Shown piece by piece: positions 21,224 through 31,628 of a DNA stretch of 64,000 nt. Where the stretch lies: assembly GCA_964036295.1 (NCBI GenBank), contig OZ038471.1, positions 2,510,001 to 2,574,000 on the forward strand, given 5' to 3'. The stretch comes from Plumapathes pennacea (lineage: Eukaryota; Cnidaria; Anthozoa; Antipatharia; Myriopathidae). How positions within the stretch are numbered: the stretch's first letter is position 1; every line of letters begins with the position of its first letter. A program made the position numbers and the translations under genes. The notes below the pieces were generated by a model. That model did no database searches and was not told the DNA's origin. It was given only the letters and a program-made list of their open reading frames with translations.

Positions 21224-22169
21224 TGTTGAAGACGAGGAAGACTGGACCGGAGTAGCAGCGTCACCTGGGAAACAATATTTTTTTACAATACCTATAATCG
21301 GCGCAGAGTTCTTTTACCATCTAGTAAAACTGACTCATACTTCTTCAAGTACTGTTATTGAACGATGAGTTGTGAAACAGGAACTTGCTAAAATTATATT
21401 GATCCTAATAAGAACTGTGCGGACAAAATATTTATCAATTAAACATTTAGGAGAGAATTCACAATAAGTACTGCCAAAGACCAGCATCGCTGACACCGTC
21501 ATCAACAGCATCACTTATTTGTCTAAATGTGATTAGACGAGTAACAGCAATCTTAAGAAGTAAAGTTGTCAAGGTGACCGACGTTTTAAAAACCTGGCGG
21601 GACGTTACACTTGACTCAGATACGGAATTTAGGTCGAAGAAAACCCTGCAAATCAATTTTATGCCGGGATTGATTTGCCCTAATGACAGGACGTTACAAA
21701 AGTCGTTTCCATTAACCCAGAGCTAACAGAATTCTTCTTTTGGGCGTGCAGATCCGGAGAACATGCTGAGAGAAAGCTGTTTGAATTATCAGAGCTAGTC
21801 AGTCATGGACTCATGGCTACAATTTTATGTTCTCGTCACGTCCTGTAATACAAAGCGCTGGATATATTGATACAGGCGATATATAGTTGAGTTTTGCATA
21901 AAGACTACTGTCGTATTTCATGAGCATAAGTTGTGAAGTTGCTAACCGTGAGATAGTAAATAGTGTTTTAATATTGTATTCCTAACGAATAATCAGAGCA
22001 CGATTTTTACCATCTGTGCTCCTCCACGTGGATTAGCTGGATGATAAGTTGTGATGCAAGTGAAAGACTGAGCAACTTGTCAAGATTGCGATAGTCAATT
22101 TCTATAAAAGTGTACTTAATCCTAGCGAGACATAATAAACTATAGCTCTAGGGGGGGGGGGGGGGGGGG

Positions 22170-22266
22170 ATGCTATCGGCCACACTCCCGCCGTCTTGAT
22201 GACACCTATCTGTGGGGGGAATGGAAAGGGGAAACAGGAAATGAGTAAAAGATTTTCATACTACCG
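22170..22266 (-). pseudogene. Relic of a B3GAT exon and its 3' splice site
   Basis: Aligns with few gaps to 27099-27194, the start of exon 4 and adjacent intron of the intact minus-strand B3GAT gene (~80% by eye). The acceptor CAG is kept, followed by codons for VIKTAGVWPIA against DVKTVGVWPVA in the intact gene. The rest of the exon is missing and a 19-G run stands at the break. It shows that a block containing both a FEM1-like gene and neighbouring B3GAT sequence was once duplicated. Confidence 0.7.
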
Positions 22267-22322
22267 GTTGTTGAAATTTCTGCTCAACAAGACGTTCTGG
22301 TATCTAGAGGTTTTAGACATGG

Positions 22323-22922
22323 TTATAAACCACTTTCACATTCATGCGCACTTGTTGAGGCCGAGTTACTCTCGCGGGTCACGTGAGCGACGCACGGAAC
22401 CGACAGCAAATCAGCTAGACTCAGACTTAAGGTCAACTTCCGTTCACGTGTAGTTGGTTTCACGGATGATAATGATGTTTTGGTAACTTTGTCGGACTTA
22501 GGGCCCGGTCGCACCAGGAAGTTTAGTCGATAATAACTCGGCATCAAGAGCAATACGACGGCTTCTTCAGTGTTTGGTAGCAGACATATTTCTGGTGAGA
22601 AGCGCTGTTTGATGCAATTGTCGATATTAATGTCGTCAAAGTAACGAGTGCGACCTGAGCCTTGTTTAGCTTTACAACTGTACTGAGTAAAACAAACGTG
22701 GTGGGGAAAGTATTCACCGTCATCGTTGCCTGCATTTGACGGCCATGCGACGGGTGCATCGTCCTTTCTCGAGGGATTTTTCATCGGGTCATTCTGGCGC
22801 TCCACGGGTAATACAGTTTTTAGCCTGAAATGTTTCCTTCTGATACCGTCATATTGAGCGAAGCGCGCTGAAATTGCTTCAGCAGTAAGTAAATAAACAC
22901 AGAAACAAGGTATTGTCTGCAT
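22323..22922 (-). CDS. Unrecognised open frame, 199 codons
   Basis: The longest unexplained frame in the FEM1 array. It starts MQTIPCFCVYLLTAEAISA, weakly like a signal peptide, and the middle part (GRTRYFDDINIDNC, HHVCFTQYSCKAKQ) has several cysteines, but no domain is recognised. The final ~40 codons look like non-coding sequence in frame. An acceptor-like TTTCAG lies near the N-terminal end, so it could instead be an exon of something larger or chance. No copy of it exists in the other spacers. Low confidence that it is a gene. Confidence 0.2.
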   Translation of the reverse strand: MQTIPCFCVYLLTAEAISARFAQYDGIRRKHFRLKTVLPVERQNDPMKNPSRKDDAPVAWPSNAGNDDGEYFPHHVCFTQYSCKAKQGSGRTRYFDDINIDNCIKQRFSPEICLLPNTEEAVVLLLMPSYYRLNFLVRPGPKSDKVTKTSLSSVKPTTRERKLTLSLSLADLLSVPCVAHVTRESNSASTSAHECESGL

Positions 22923-23226
22923 TTTATGCTTAGCGGCAGACTAAAACGGCTAAAATCTCCCATGAATTTCTATATTATTATCTGGCGTTATGCTAATTAC
23001 CATGATGCCCGGAGCCTAGGCCGCCTGTCAGGTCAGTCGTTTATAGTATAGAAGTTTGTCGAAACGATGATGGCCAAGGATTTCAGTTTTCCAGAGTAAT
23101 TGTAAGTTTCAAGGGTGCCTCAATCTTTAGATGGCCAGTTGATCGAATGGAATCTTCAAAAAAATGAAACTTCCGTGTGAATGACTTAGAGACGTGATTA
23201 CAAAACGCAACCGGAAGACAAATGTC

Positions 23227-23602
23227 CCCGTGGAGAGGGGAGGGTAATCCTATATGTAAGCCATATAGGTATGTGCCGCTTTAAAGGGTATCGTCTTCAA
23301 GCATTGCTAGTCTGAAATAGGGTATAGATTTTGCCTGTTTGGACTGAATCTCTTTGGTCTGGGATAGGGTATGATTTTAACAGAAATATGTCGCCACGGA
23401 CATTGCACAGCAAATCGAAGAAAGCACAGGGAGGAAATCGCTGCAAAAGAAAAAAAAAACACTGAAATAGGTCTTAATACTGAAATAGGGTATAGGAAAC
23501 TAGATATTTTTGGTGTAAAATAGGGTAAGGGGCTTCAGGACCGGGCGGCACTCTCCCACCCAATATTATAATGATGAGTTGCCCCCATCCCCACCCCCCT
23601 GG
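23227..23602. mobile_element. Insertion with 8-bp duplication upstream of FEM1-like copy 4
   Basis: The 376 bp block is flanked by CAAATGTC at 23219-23226 and 23603-23610. Copy 1 has only one ACAAATGTC at the matching place and lacks the block. The block carries TCTGAAATAGGGTA-like repeats. Related blocks precede copies 2 (~15705-16060) and 3 (~18968-19313), where the right flank has been deleted. It has no coding capacity; the class is unknown. Confidence 0.65.
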
Positions 23603-23653
23603 CAAATGTCACTGTGAAAAAGCCATCGAATTCTCAGAAAAAGCATCTGTAAA

Positions 23654-25546
23654 ATGGAAGTCGAGTCCTGGAGTGAAAAGCTTAAGCAGAACTTGTACGA
23701 AGCAGCCAGGGATGGCGAGATTTCTAAATTATGTGGCTTATTGCGGAAGTTAGAAATCACACAGCAATCGACCATGTTGGAAGCGAAGACCAAAGAGGGT
23801 GATCAGAATACAACACCGTTGATCATAGCGGCGAGAAATGGAAATGTGGAAGCAGTGAAGGTTCTTTTGAAGTACAACGCCAACATCGAAGCTCGGGGGA
23901 CAGTCAAAACTGAAAAGCAAGTCATCGAGGAGGCATCAGCACTTTGGGCAGCTTCCGAAAAGGGCCACCTTGATGTCGTCAAGCTCCTGATCGAGTCGGG
24001 GGCAGAGGTTGATGGAAGAACCAAAACAAGTTCCACGCCACTCAGGGCAGCAGCGTATCATGGCCGACTTGACATTGTCAGCTATCTAGTCGAGCACGGA
24101 GCCAATGTGGACGCCAGAAATAACTTCCAAAGCACTCCCCTTATGATCGCCTGTTACAATGGTCATAAAGATGTTGTGGTATACTTGATCAAGATGACCG
24201 CGAGTATAGACCTTCAGAACAAACAGGGTAATGCAGCACTGCACGAAGCGGTCGAAGGAGGGTATCTCGACATTGTTCAGGAGCTCATAAAGCTTGGGGC
24301 CTCTCAACTGCCCAACACGCAACAACTAACACCACTACTGTTGGCAGGAAATGACTGCAAGATTGCGACGGTGGAATACTTCATCAGCAGGCCGGAATGT
24401 AGCAGAGAAGACAAGATTAATGGCCTTGAGCTGTTGGGAGCTACGATTGCCAACGAACCCGATGTCTATAACGTATCCAAAGCCTACGAGTTTATGATGC
24501 GAGGTTTGGAAGAAAGATTTAGTACGTCTGGGTGCACTTTACAGAAGGACGTGCGAGCCCCCATGGAAGTGTACCAAAACAGGAGAGAGTGCAGCACTAT
24601 TGAGGACCTAAAGTCCATCGAGGGGAACGCTCACGCAATTCGCATGGAGGGCCTCATCACTCGCGAGCGAATACTCGGGCCGGATAACCTAGAATTGCGC
24701 TTTCCTATCCGCTACAGGGGTGCAGTGTTCGCCGATTTAGGGTGCTTCGACCTCTGTATTGGCCTCTGGAAACACGAAATGTCCATTGGCCAAAGAAACA
24801 ACCAGTCGATCGCAAAACGACTAAATGACTTGGCAGGGATTTTCTGCGACATGCTGCAGAGGAAAGTGTCGCCGAGACCGTCGCAAATCGAGGATGTGTT
24901 CAGGTTTGTCATCACACAGCACAAGAAATTCTGCGAGATAATACAGCGAGACCACGAGAGCAAAGAATCGAGAGAAGAGTTGGAGAACGTAGCTTTTGTA
25001 GCGCTCAATTTTCTGACAATTTTTATTAAGAATTATGACTTTGTACGGGATGGAGATACCCTGTGTGACCTTGCCCATTCTTTCTTACGTCTCCAGCCGA
25101 GCACTCGGACCGGGCGGACGCTCCTCCACTTGTCCGTCTGGAACCAGACGCCCGCAGACGAACATTACGTCAAAGACGTGTGCAAGTACCCGTGTCTGAA
25201 CACCACCAAGTTTTTGCTTCGTGCGGGCGCCAATGTTAACGCGCGAGATGCAGAAGGAAACACGCCACTGCACGTTGCCAGCTCGTTCCAAACCGAGAAT
25301 GAAGATTTGAGCGTCCAGAAGGAGATCTTAGCAACCTTAATTGCGGAAGGAACCCATGTAGATTTGGCAAACAGGAAGGGACAAACCGCACTCGATGTAG
25401 CAGTCAGCGAAGAAGTTCGGGAGCTCCTAAAAACTAAGCAGGATATCAAACTGAAATGCATCGCTGCCAAAGTCGTCAAGAAGTACAAGCTGGAATATTC
25501 TGGCTTGGTGCCCAAGAGTGTTGAATCGTTCGTCAATCGGCACTGA
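23654..25546 (+). CDS. fem1-like: FEM1-like ankyrin protein, copy 4 (630 aa)
   Basis: Intact frame from the shared start (MEVESWSEKL). Residue 136 is His (AAAYHGRLDIV), residue 87 is Glu rather than Asp (GTVKTEKQV), and Asp151 of HGADVDAR is Asn (HGANVDAR): three changes in the predicted degron-binding ankyrin face. The N-terminal part groups with copy 1 (NTQQLTPLLLAGND, NEPDV), the 375-455 segment with copy 2 (RNNQSIAKRLNDLAGIFCDM), and the C terminus with copy 3 (ELLKTKQDIK, VNRH), so this copy is a mosaic. The VHL-type box is intact. The upstream flank holds both the insertion and the ancestral sequence after it. Confidence 0.88.
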   Translation: MEVESWSEKLKQNLYEAARDGEISKLCGLLRKLEITQQSTMLEAKTKEGDQNTTPLIIAARNGNVEAVKVLLKYNANIEARGTVKTEKQVIEEASALWAASEKGHLDVVKLLIESGAEVDGRTKTSSTPLRAAAYHGRLDIVSYLVEHGANVDARNNFQSTPLMIACYNGHKDVVVYLIKMTASIDLQNKQGNAALHEAVEGGYLDIVQELIKLGASQLPNTQQLTPLLLAGNDCKIATVEYFISRPECSREDKINGLELLGATIANEPDVYNVSKAYEFMMRGLEERFSTSGCTLQKDVRAPMEVYQNRRECSTIEDLKSIEGNAHAIRMEGLITRERILGPDNLELRFPIRYRGAVFADLGCFDLCIGLWKHEMSIGQRNNQSIAKRLNDLAGIFCDMLQRKVSPRPSQIEDVFRFVITQHKKFCEIIQRDHESKESREELENVAFVALNFLTIFIKNYDFVRDGDTLCDLAHSFLRLQPSTRTGRTLLHLSVWNQTPADEHYVKDVCKYPCLNTTKFLLRAGANVNARDAEGNTPLHVASSFQTENEDLSVQKEILATLIAEGTHVDLANRKGQTALDVAVSEEVRELLKTKQDIKLKCIAAKVVKKYKLEYSGLVPKSVESFVNRH

Positions 25547-26558
25547 AGTTGAAGACGAGGAAGACTGGACAGTAGTAGCAGCGTCACCTGGGAAACAATA
25601 ATTTTTTACAATACCTATAATCGGCGCACAGTTCTTTTACCATGTAGTAAAACTGACTCATACGTCTCCAAGTACTGTTCTTGAACAATAAGTCGTGAAA
25701 CAGGAACTTGCTAAGATTGTATTGATCCTAGTAAGAACTGTGCGGACAAAATATTTATCAATTGAACATTTAGGAGAGAATTCACAATAAGTACTGCCAG
25801 GACCAGCATGGCTGACACCGTCATCAACAGCATCACTTGTTTGTCTAGTTTTGATCAGACAAGTAAGGACAGTTGTCAAGGGCGTTTTAAGAAACCCGAG
25901 AGGAAGTTACACTTGACTCAGGTATTGAATTTAGGTCGAAGAAAATCCTGCAAATCAACTTTATATCAGGATTGATTCGCCCTAATGACAGGACGTTACG
26001 AAAGCCGTTTCTATTAGTCCAGAGCTAACAGAGTTCTTCTTTTGGACGTGTGCAGATCCGGAGAACATGCTCAGAAGAAAACCGTGTGGATTAGCTGGGC
26101 TAGTGAGTCATGGCTACAATTTTATGTTTTCGTCACGCCCTGTAATACAAAGCGCTGGATGTATTGATACAGGCGATATATTGTTGAGTTTTGCATGAAG
26201 ACCACTGTTGTATTTCATGAGCATAAATTGTGAAGTCAGTGAAGCACTGACTTGCTAATCGTGAGATAATAAATTGTTTTAAAATTATATCCTAACGAAT
26301 AATCGGAGCATGATATTTACCATCTGTGCTCCCCCTTGTAGATTAGCAGCTGTAGATTGTGACGCAAACGAAACACTGAGCAGCTTGTCAAGATTGCGAT
26401 AGCCAGTTTCTATAAAATTGTACTTTAATCCTAGCGAGACATAATAAACTTTTGCTCTGTGTTGAGAAAATGTTTGACCATCAATTCTCACAATATTCGT
26501 GCATTGGGGTTCAGCGAAGGAGCCTTTTCAGTTAATGCAACGTATCGATACTGTAAGT
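25547..26558. other. 3' flank of FEM1-like copy 4
   Basis: Matches the long 3' flank of copy 3, with AATAAA near 26442. It then gives way to the unique region before the convergent B3GAT gene. The segment after ~26290 is absent from copies 1 and 2. Confidence 0.7.
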
Positions 26559-29421
26559 TTACGTCTCGACGTCCCTGTTAGATGGTTTTCCGCGTTTTAT
26601 TAGTTGCCTTTCACCGCTGATGTTAATCCAGGGGACTTCAGATCTTGTGTGCCAGACGTACACCTGAAAAAAGGACGTCAATTAGTGGCTTCCGGGATAA
26701 AATCGTGCATAAGCCCCGCTTTTTATGTCCGCCAATTTTATCACCATTACTAGTAATTTAAATTGATGTTTTTCCTTGCACACAACTCATGTTACCTGAG
26801 AATGTATCGAAAACTGAGTTAACAACGTCTGGACAGCGGCTTACCTTCAAACAATTTCCTGCCTTAGCCTCTAACTCGTCTCTCGTTGTGATTTGTTCCA
26901 GAAACGAAGTCTCCAGGAAGCCAGGCTTAACATCTGGTTCAAACCTTGCAGTTGGTTTCTCGATCAATAATTTCCTGATGTTGATAGCGAAAGCGGCCAT
27001 ATCAATCGGAAAAGGACGCTCAGGCTTCCAATTGGAGTGAAAACCCACAACCTTACCCTGTCTACATACGGGACCTGCCCACCGCGCCGCTCCAGTGAAT
27101 GCTACCGGCCACACCCCTACCGTCTTGACGTCACGCATCTAAGGGGGAGGGAGGAGGGGAAACAGAAAATGACTAAAATATATTCATATTGCCGTACCTC
27201 TGTGGCAACATCGGTTTTTGTGCTGTATTCAATAAAAACCGTTTGTCTTAGGTGTTATTGTTTTAACTGGTCGGTGTTTCTGAAAAGGTGCTAGCAACCC
27301 GTTACCGACAAACAGTAATTTGCAATTTTTGACAAAGGTAGTCGCTTACGGGAGGTCAAAAATAATAGAAAATAACAAACGGTCAGCCACAAAAGTGGTC
27401 GCGATCGCTTACAAGAGATGGTCGCTTACGGGAGGTTGCAATAACAGTAATTAAACTGAGGGACAAATTGGTCATTTGGTAAGTGGTCGCTTAAGAGAGG
27501 TGGTCGCTTACCGGAAGTTCCACTGTATTAGAGATTTTTGAGCGCCAACCTGGGGTCAATTCAATAAACATGTACAAGTGTATTTTACAAGTTGGACCAT
27601 TATTCTAACACCACCAAACCGACTCCAATCGGACAAAAGTATGTAAAACGTTACAGATAAAGGTCTCGATTGTATAACTGGAACTGATCTGGTCATGGTA
27701 TTGGATTAAAGTGTCTTTTAAAGTGTGGGGAAATTGGCCCAACTTGTAAAATACACTTGTAAATGTTTTACTAAATTCTTCCCTGGACTGATTTCTACTA
27801 GCCTTGAAGCGCTTAAGCTGGTTTAAATATTTCACGAGCGACGCAATCACAGGCATAAGCGCGAGCATAAGAGTTCTTATTTCACAATGAAAACAGGCTC
27901 GACGCAAGCACAAGCACAAGCACAACAAAAGGATCAAAATATTTTGATCCTTGTTCGTGCGCTAGCGCCGAGCCCGTTTTTAATGTGAAATAAGGATCTT
28001 GTGCTTGCTGATGCTATGTACGTTTGCGTCTCTCGTAAAAACCAGCGGGCTTTAGGCAGTACTTTCCAAAACCTCTAGTTACCACTAACGCGAATGTCAT
28101 GGTCTAAATTTTATTCCTTCTCAACTCACCTCTCTAAATAATCTGACGTCGTACGTGTTGTCGTCATCAGCAAAATATACAACTCCCTTGGTTACATTGG
28201 GGTTGATGCTCGTTCTCAACCAATTCAAAGCCATGTTTCTCTGCTCTATACCACGTGACTTTGTAAAATGCGGTTGCCCACGCACAATGCGCATGCCCTT
28301 TGGGGTGCGTGCGTTTAGATGTGTATATCTGAGACCAGATTCAGCTAAGAGTCTCTTTACGGGGTTCGTTTTCTCGTAGGCGTCTTCCACTAGAATCCAG
28401 TGCAAATTTTTGACATGTCTGAATGTCTGGGACACTCGGGTCAGTTCTGCTTTTTGTAGGAATCGTCTATATGTAGGAGTTATGACAAAAATTGTAGGAA
28501 GTTCTCCACTGGCCGTCACTTGATTCGCGGATTTGTGATGCTTGATTTCTCTCAATCTATCGGAAAGTTTCTGATGCATCTCATGGCGATCATAGATGTT
28601 ATCCGGATCATCTGAAGGTCTCTTTATTAATTGCTCAGGCTCTTTGAAACGGCGAAGGCGATCGAGATGGACTGGTCGGTGAGGTTGGCCCTCGAATACG
28701 TCCACACCAGCTGCAAACGGAGTTACAGAGTTACAGCAAGAAAGGAGCAGATAATTGACGAAAATTTGTCATAAACGAACGTTTAGTAGAACTGCAACAA
28801 TAACTCTCACTCTTAACTCATTATGCCAGGAAAATGAAACAAATAAACATCGTCGTTCGGAGTCCATCTTTTAAAGTAGTTTTCGCAACGGACCGAATGG
28901 CCATTATAACTAGATGACCGTTCCACAATCCAACATGGCCGCCTTGATTGTCAAGGAACTGGACCGCGCAAAGACATTTTATGGGTTCTTTAATTTTTAA
29001 TCTGCTTGGCTAATAATGCGATCATGAAAGCTCCGCCTTGCTTAGCTTACCTCGTACAACTTGGCCCTGAAAGAGTTCTTGGAAGAGTTTTGTGAGCAAC
29101 ATAACTCCAAACAAACCAAAGATCGTCAATATATACTTGAAATATACTCTGGGAATCTGAACAAAAGATAGCAATATATAAGAACAGAAGACTGAAATTA
29201 TCGTTGTTTATATTATCATTATTATTATCATTATGTTGGTAAATGTTTGAGGTTCAAACTTCTCGTAATCTAAACAATTTGAAATACAAATTCACACTTC
29301 TATAATATGTCAGTTATAAACCCAAACCGATTACAGGCCAACCGGTATGGTAGGAGGAAGTCTCTTTCGGTTTTACGGTTAATTACACTGTCTCAGGATT
29401 TCAGTGCTATACACTTACCAT
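26559..29421 (-). CDS. B3GAT: Beta-1,3-glucuronosyltransferase (GlcAT/B3GAT family), 362 aa
   Basis: Five exons on the minus strand: 29421-29419 (ATG alone, then GTAAGT), 29156-29051, 28710-28130, 27138-26845 and 26663-26559. Family enzymes move glucuronic acid from UDP-GlcA to galactose in the Golgi (proteoglycan linker or HNK-1 type epitope). A type II anchor lies at residues ~6-25 (YILTIFGLFGVMLLTKLF). The catalytic domain shows PTIFVITPTYRR, LHWILVEDA, the DxD site VVYFADDDNTYD, VGVWPVAFTG, PFPIDMAAFAINI, LETSFL with the expected catalytic Glu, and the UDP-contacting C terminus VYVWHTRSE. The stem is short and basic. It is convergent with the FEM1 array and head-to-head with a paralogue 2.2 kb away. 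The exact acceptor (GlcAT-I, -P or -S activity) cannot be told. Confidence 0.9.
27350..27537. mobile_element. Degraded TA-type MITE in B3GAT flank
   Basis: Repeats of GGTCGCTTACGGGAGG and the end GGAAGTTCCACTGTA resemble one end of the pogo/mariner-like elements seen elsewhere. The left terminus is not clear. It lies in an intron of the minus-strand B3GAT gene. Confidence 0.4.
27817..28046. mobile_element. 230 bp fold-back element
   Basis: Imperfect palindrome centred at 27940/27941 (GGATCAAAAT|ATTTTGATCC). The outer arms pair GCTGGTTT...ACGAGCGACGC with GCGTCTCTCGTAAAAACCAGC. Matching inner blocks include CTTATTTCACA and GGCTCG. It is non-coding and lies in an intron of the B3GAT gene. Confidence 0.7.
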
Positions 29422-31628
29422 TTTACCACGAAAGTGAAGTCAGCTGACTGCAGTAAACTCTATGTCAAAACTCACTGAAAATGCGTGACACTTCCAAGAA
29501 TATTCTTTCAAACTGTGAAAGTGACTGCAAGGCGTTCTCTGTTCCAGTGGTAAGCTGCGTTCAACTATCGCCGCATGCAAATGTCAAGAGCTTTCTTGGG
29601 TAGGTCCAAAAACTCGCAGTACACATCACAATCGGGTCGTTAAGAGTAGATATTTACAAAATATGATATTTGTTTCAAGATATCATAAGAAGCCACACGA
29701 TCAAGTATCACGTCGCATTATACTATTTCCTCGGAGTGGGACAAATGCTCTGTGCTGGTTGTGTTATTATTTAAACATCACCACTGCACGGCCACCGGAA
29801 CAACACAATGTGACACCAGCGGTTGTGTCTTCTTGTTCTCTCACCTACAACTGTTTATTAAAACCCGTTGGGGGTGGGTGACGGTGGGACAAATTTGCGG
29901 CTCTGCGTCGATGGACACTCTATTCCTAAGCAGTGCATTACAAGCATCTGCTGTGGGACAAATTTTCTGATGTACGCTCACAGAAGCCTGATTTTCGCGT
30001 GGGAAACCAGAGTTCCAACATTTAAGAGCGAGTCTTTACTCTTCTTGTTTAAAAGTTAAAGCTGTGTCATCAGATGAACGAATATCAGCCTGACAAGGCC
30101 ATGGAGACACTATTGGCTGCAAAAACCTGGAACTGGCAAGGTCTTTAACAGAAGTTAGTTTCCGTTCTCGTTCGCGGTAACTCGCTGCCAAACAACTGGT
30201 CATTCTCACTTGAAGGCCGCACGGGATTCGCTCGAGAAAGAAAACAATTCAGTCTTTGATGGATCAATCCCTCGGGTTCATAACTCTTGAAAGTACCGCA
30301 CCTCCCAACCTCTAAGCTGTCCTGAATGGCGAGTTGAAAAAACGGCAAGGTTTGTAGGAATTCAAAGGTATTTTGGCTGTAACTAATACAAAGCACCCAC
30401 TTCACGAACTAGTTCTAAAGGTATTCTCCGAAAAGCTGAATCCGTTTTGTTTTGTTCCTAATTGTGGCGGAGCCGTTAAGCTTTGTATGGCTCGATATTT
30501 GGTGTGTACTGTCTAACAGAGAACATTTCATATAGCACAACTGACAAAGAGTCACTTGAAGCCGTATGGAATATAGTGATCTTTCAGAGCGTATTTATTG
30601 ATACTGCCAATTGAACGCTCAGCCTGTCTTCATCGTCATCAACACGTAGTTTATTTAGGCAAACTCGCTATATACTCAGTAACGAATTTTAGGCAATTTA
30701 CATTAATACCACATTTCTACCTTATACGTGGTTGTGCTTTTCTCTGACGCCTTGTGAAATAAATGATTAATGCCATTGAATCAGTGTTCGAGCCTAACCA
30801 AAGCTTGATCTCCTCTTATCAAACCTGTAATGAGTTCCTGCAATCTTTAAAAGACAGTCATAGTAATGTGGTGTTCTCGCAATTTTCACCTAAATGAAAA
30901 AAAAAAAAAAAAAAAATTGCATGCCACTGATAAAAGTTGACTAAGGTGTTTCCTACGTACAGTCCCTGTGATTGGCTAAAAAGTTTCTTACAGCCTCTGT
31001 AATTGTCAGTTTTGTTCCATGATCAAAGTTTTGTGCCGTGTTCACATGCATGACCCTTATAGTCATTGATACGCCTCTCATGCAAACCTAGTATGATATT
31101 GATCGGCTAGGCACGGGAAAGACCTGACCCACCGGTGCGACACTTTCTTACAGGTAGTAACCTGTCAAAATAAATATAAATACACGTTTTTCCCTGCACC
31201 GACGCAGTCAAAAGCTAATGCTTGTGCTAGTTCACGTTTCAGTACTTTCTTTCGCGGGAAGCTCAGCTGCACGTTTTATGTGTTGAGTAAATTGTTGGTG
31301 CTACAGTACAGAATGATCTTGAACTATGAGTCATCTAATCGCTCAGGGCAGGCATAAAAAGCGTGTCTGATTGTCACGAAACATGGTCGGGTAGTCCGGA
31401 ATTTGCTTTCATTTGTTCCTAATGCTGCCAAACTTGTTTGGACCAATTTAAAAGTGCAACAAACGTACAACCTTCGTGTTCGCCCCGCTTGAAAGATTCA
31501 AGCCGCAAAACGAAAGGAAGGAAAACTATAGTCCGGAGACCAACCTCTTAATATAAATTACATTCTCCTCCTTTCTGTTAACAGTGACTGACTGCTTTGA
31601 TTGCAGGCCTGACTAATTTGCGCTCAAA
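29422..31628. promoter_or_regulatory. Head-to-head region between the two B3GAT genes
   Basis: Holds both 5' ends and presumably both promoters. There is a poly(A) run at 30897-30917. Open frames of up to 86 codons show no domain. I see no conserved TATA or exon. Confidence 0.45.

Larger units (their letters stand above)
21224..23653. other. Spacer between FEM1-like copies 3 and 4
   Basis: Contains the 3' flank of copy 3 to ~22150 with AATAAA, a run of 19 G (22151-22169), a B3GAT exon relic (22170-22266), ~750 bp of unique sequence with one open frame, and the promoter flank of copy 4 from ~23041. This spacer is about 1 kb longer than the other two. Confidence 0.7.
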
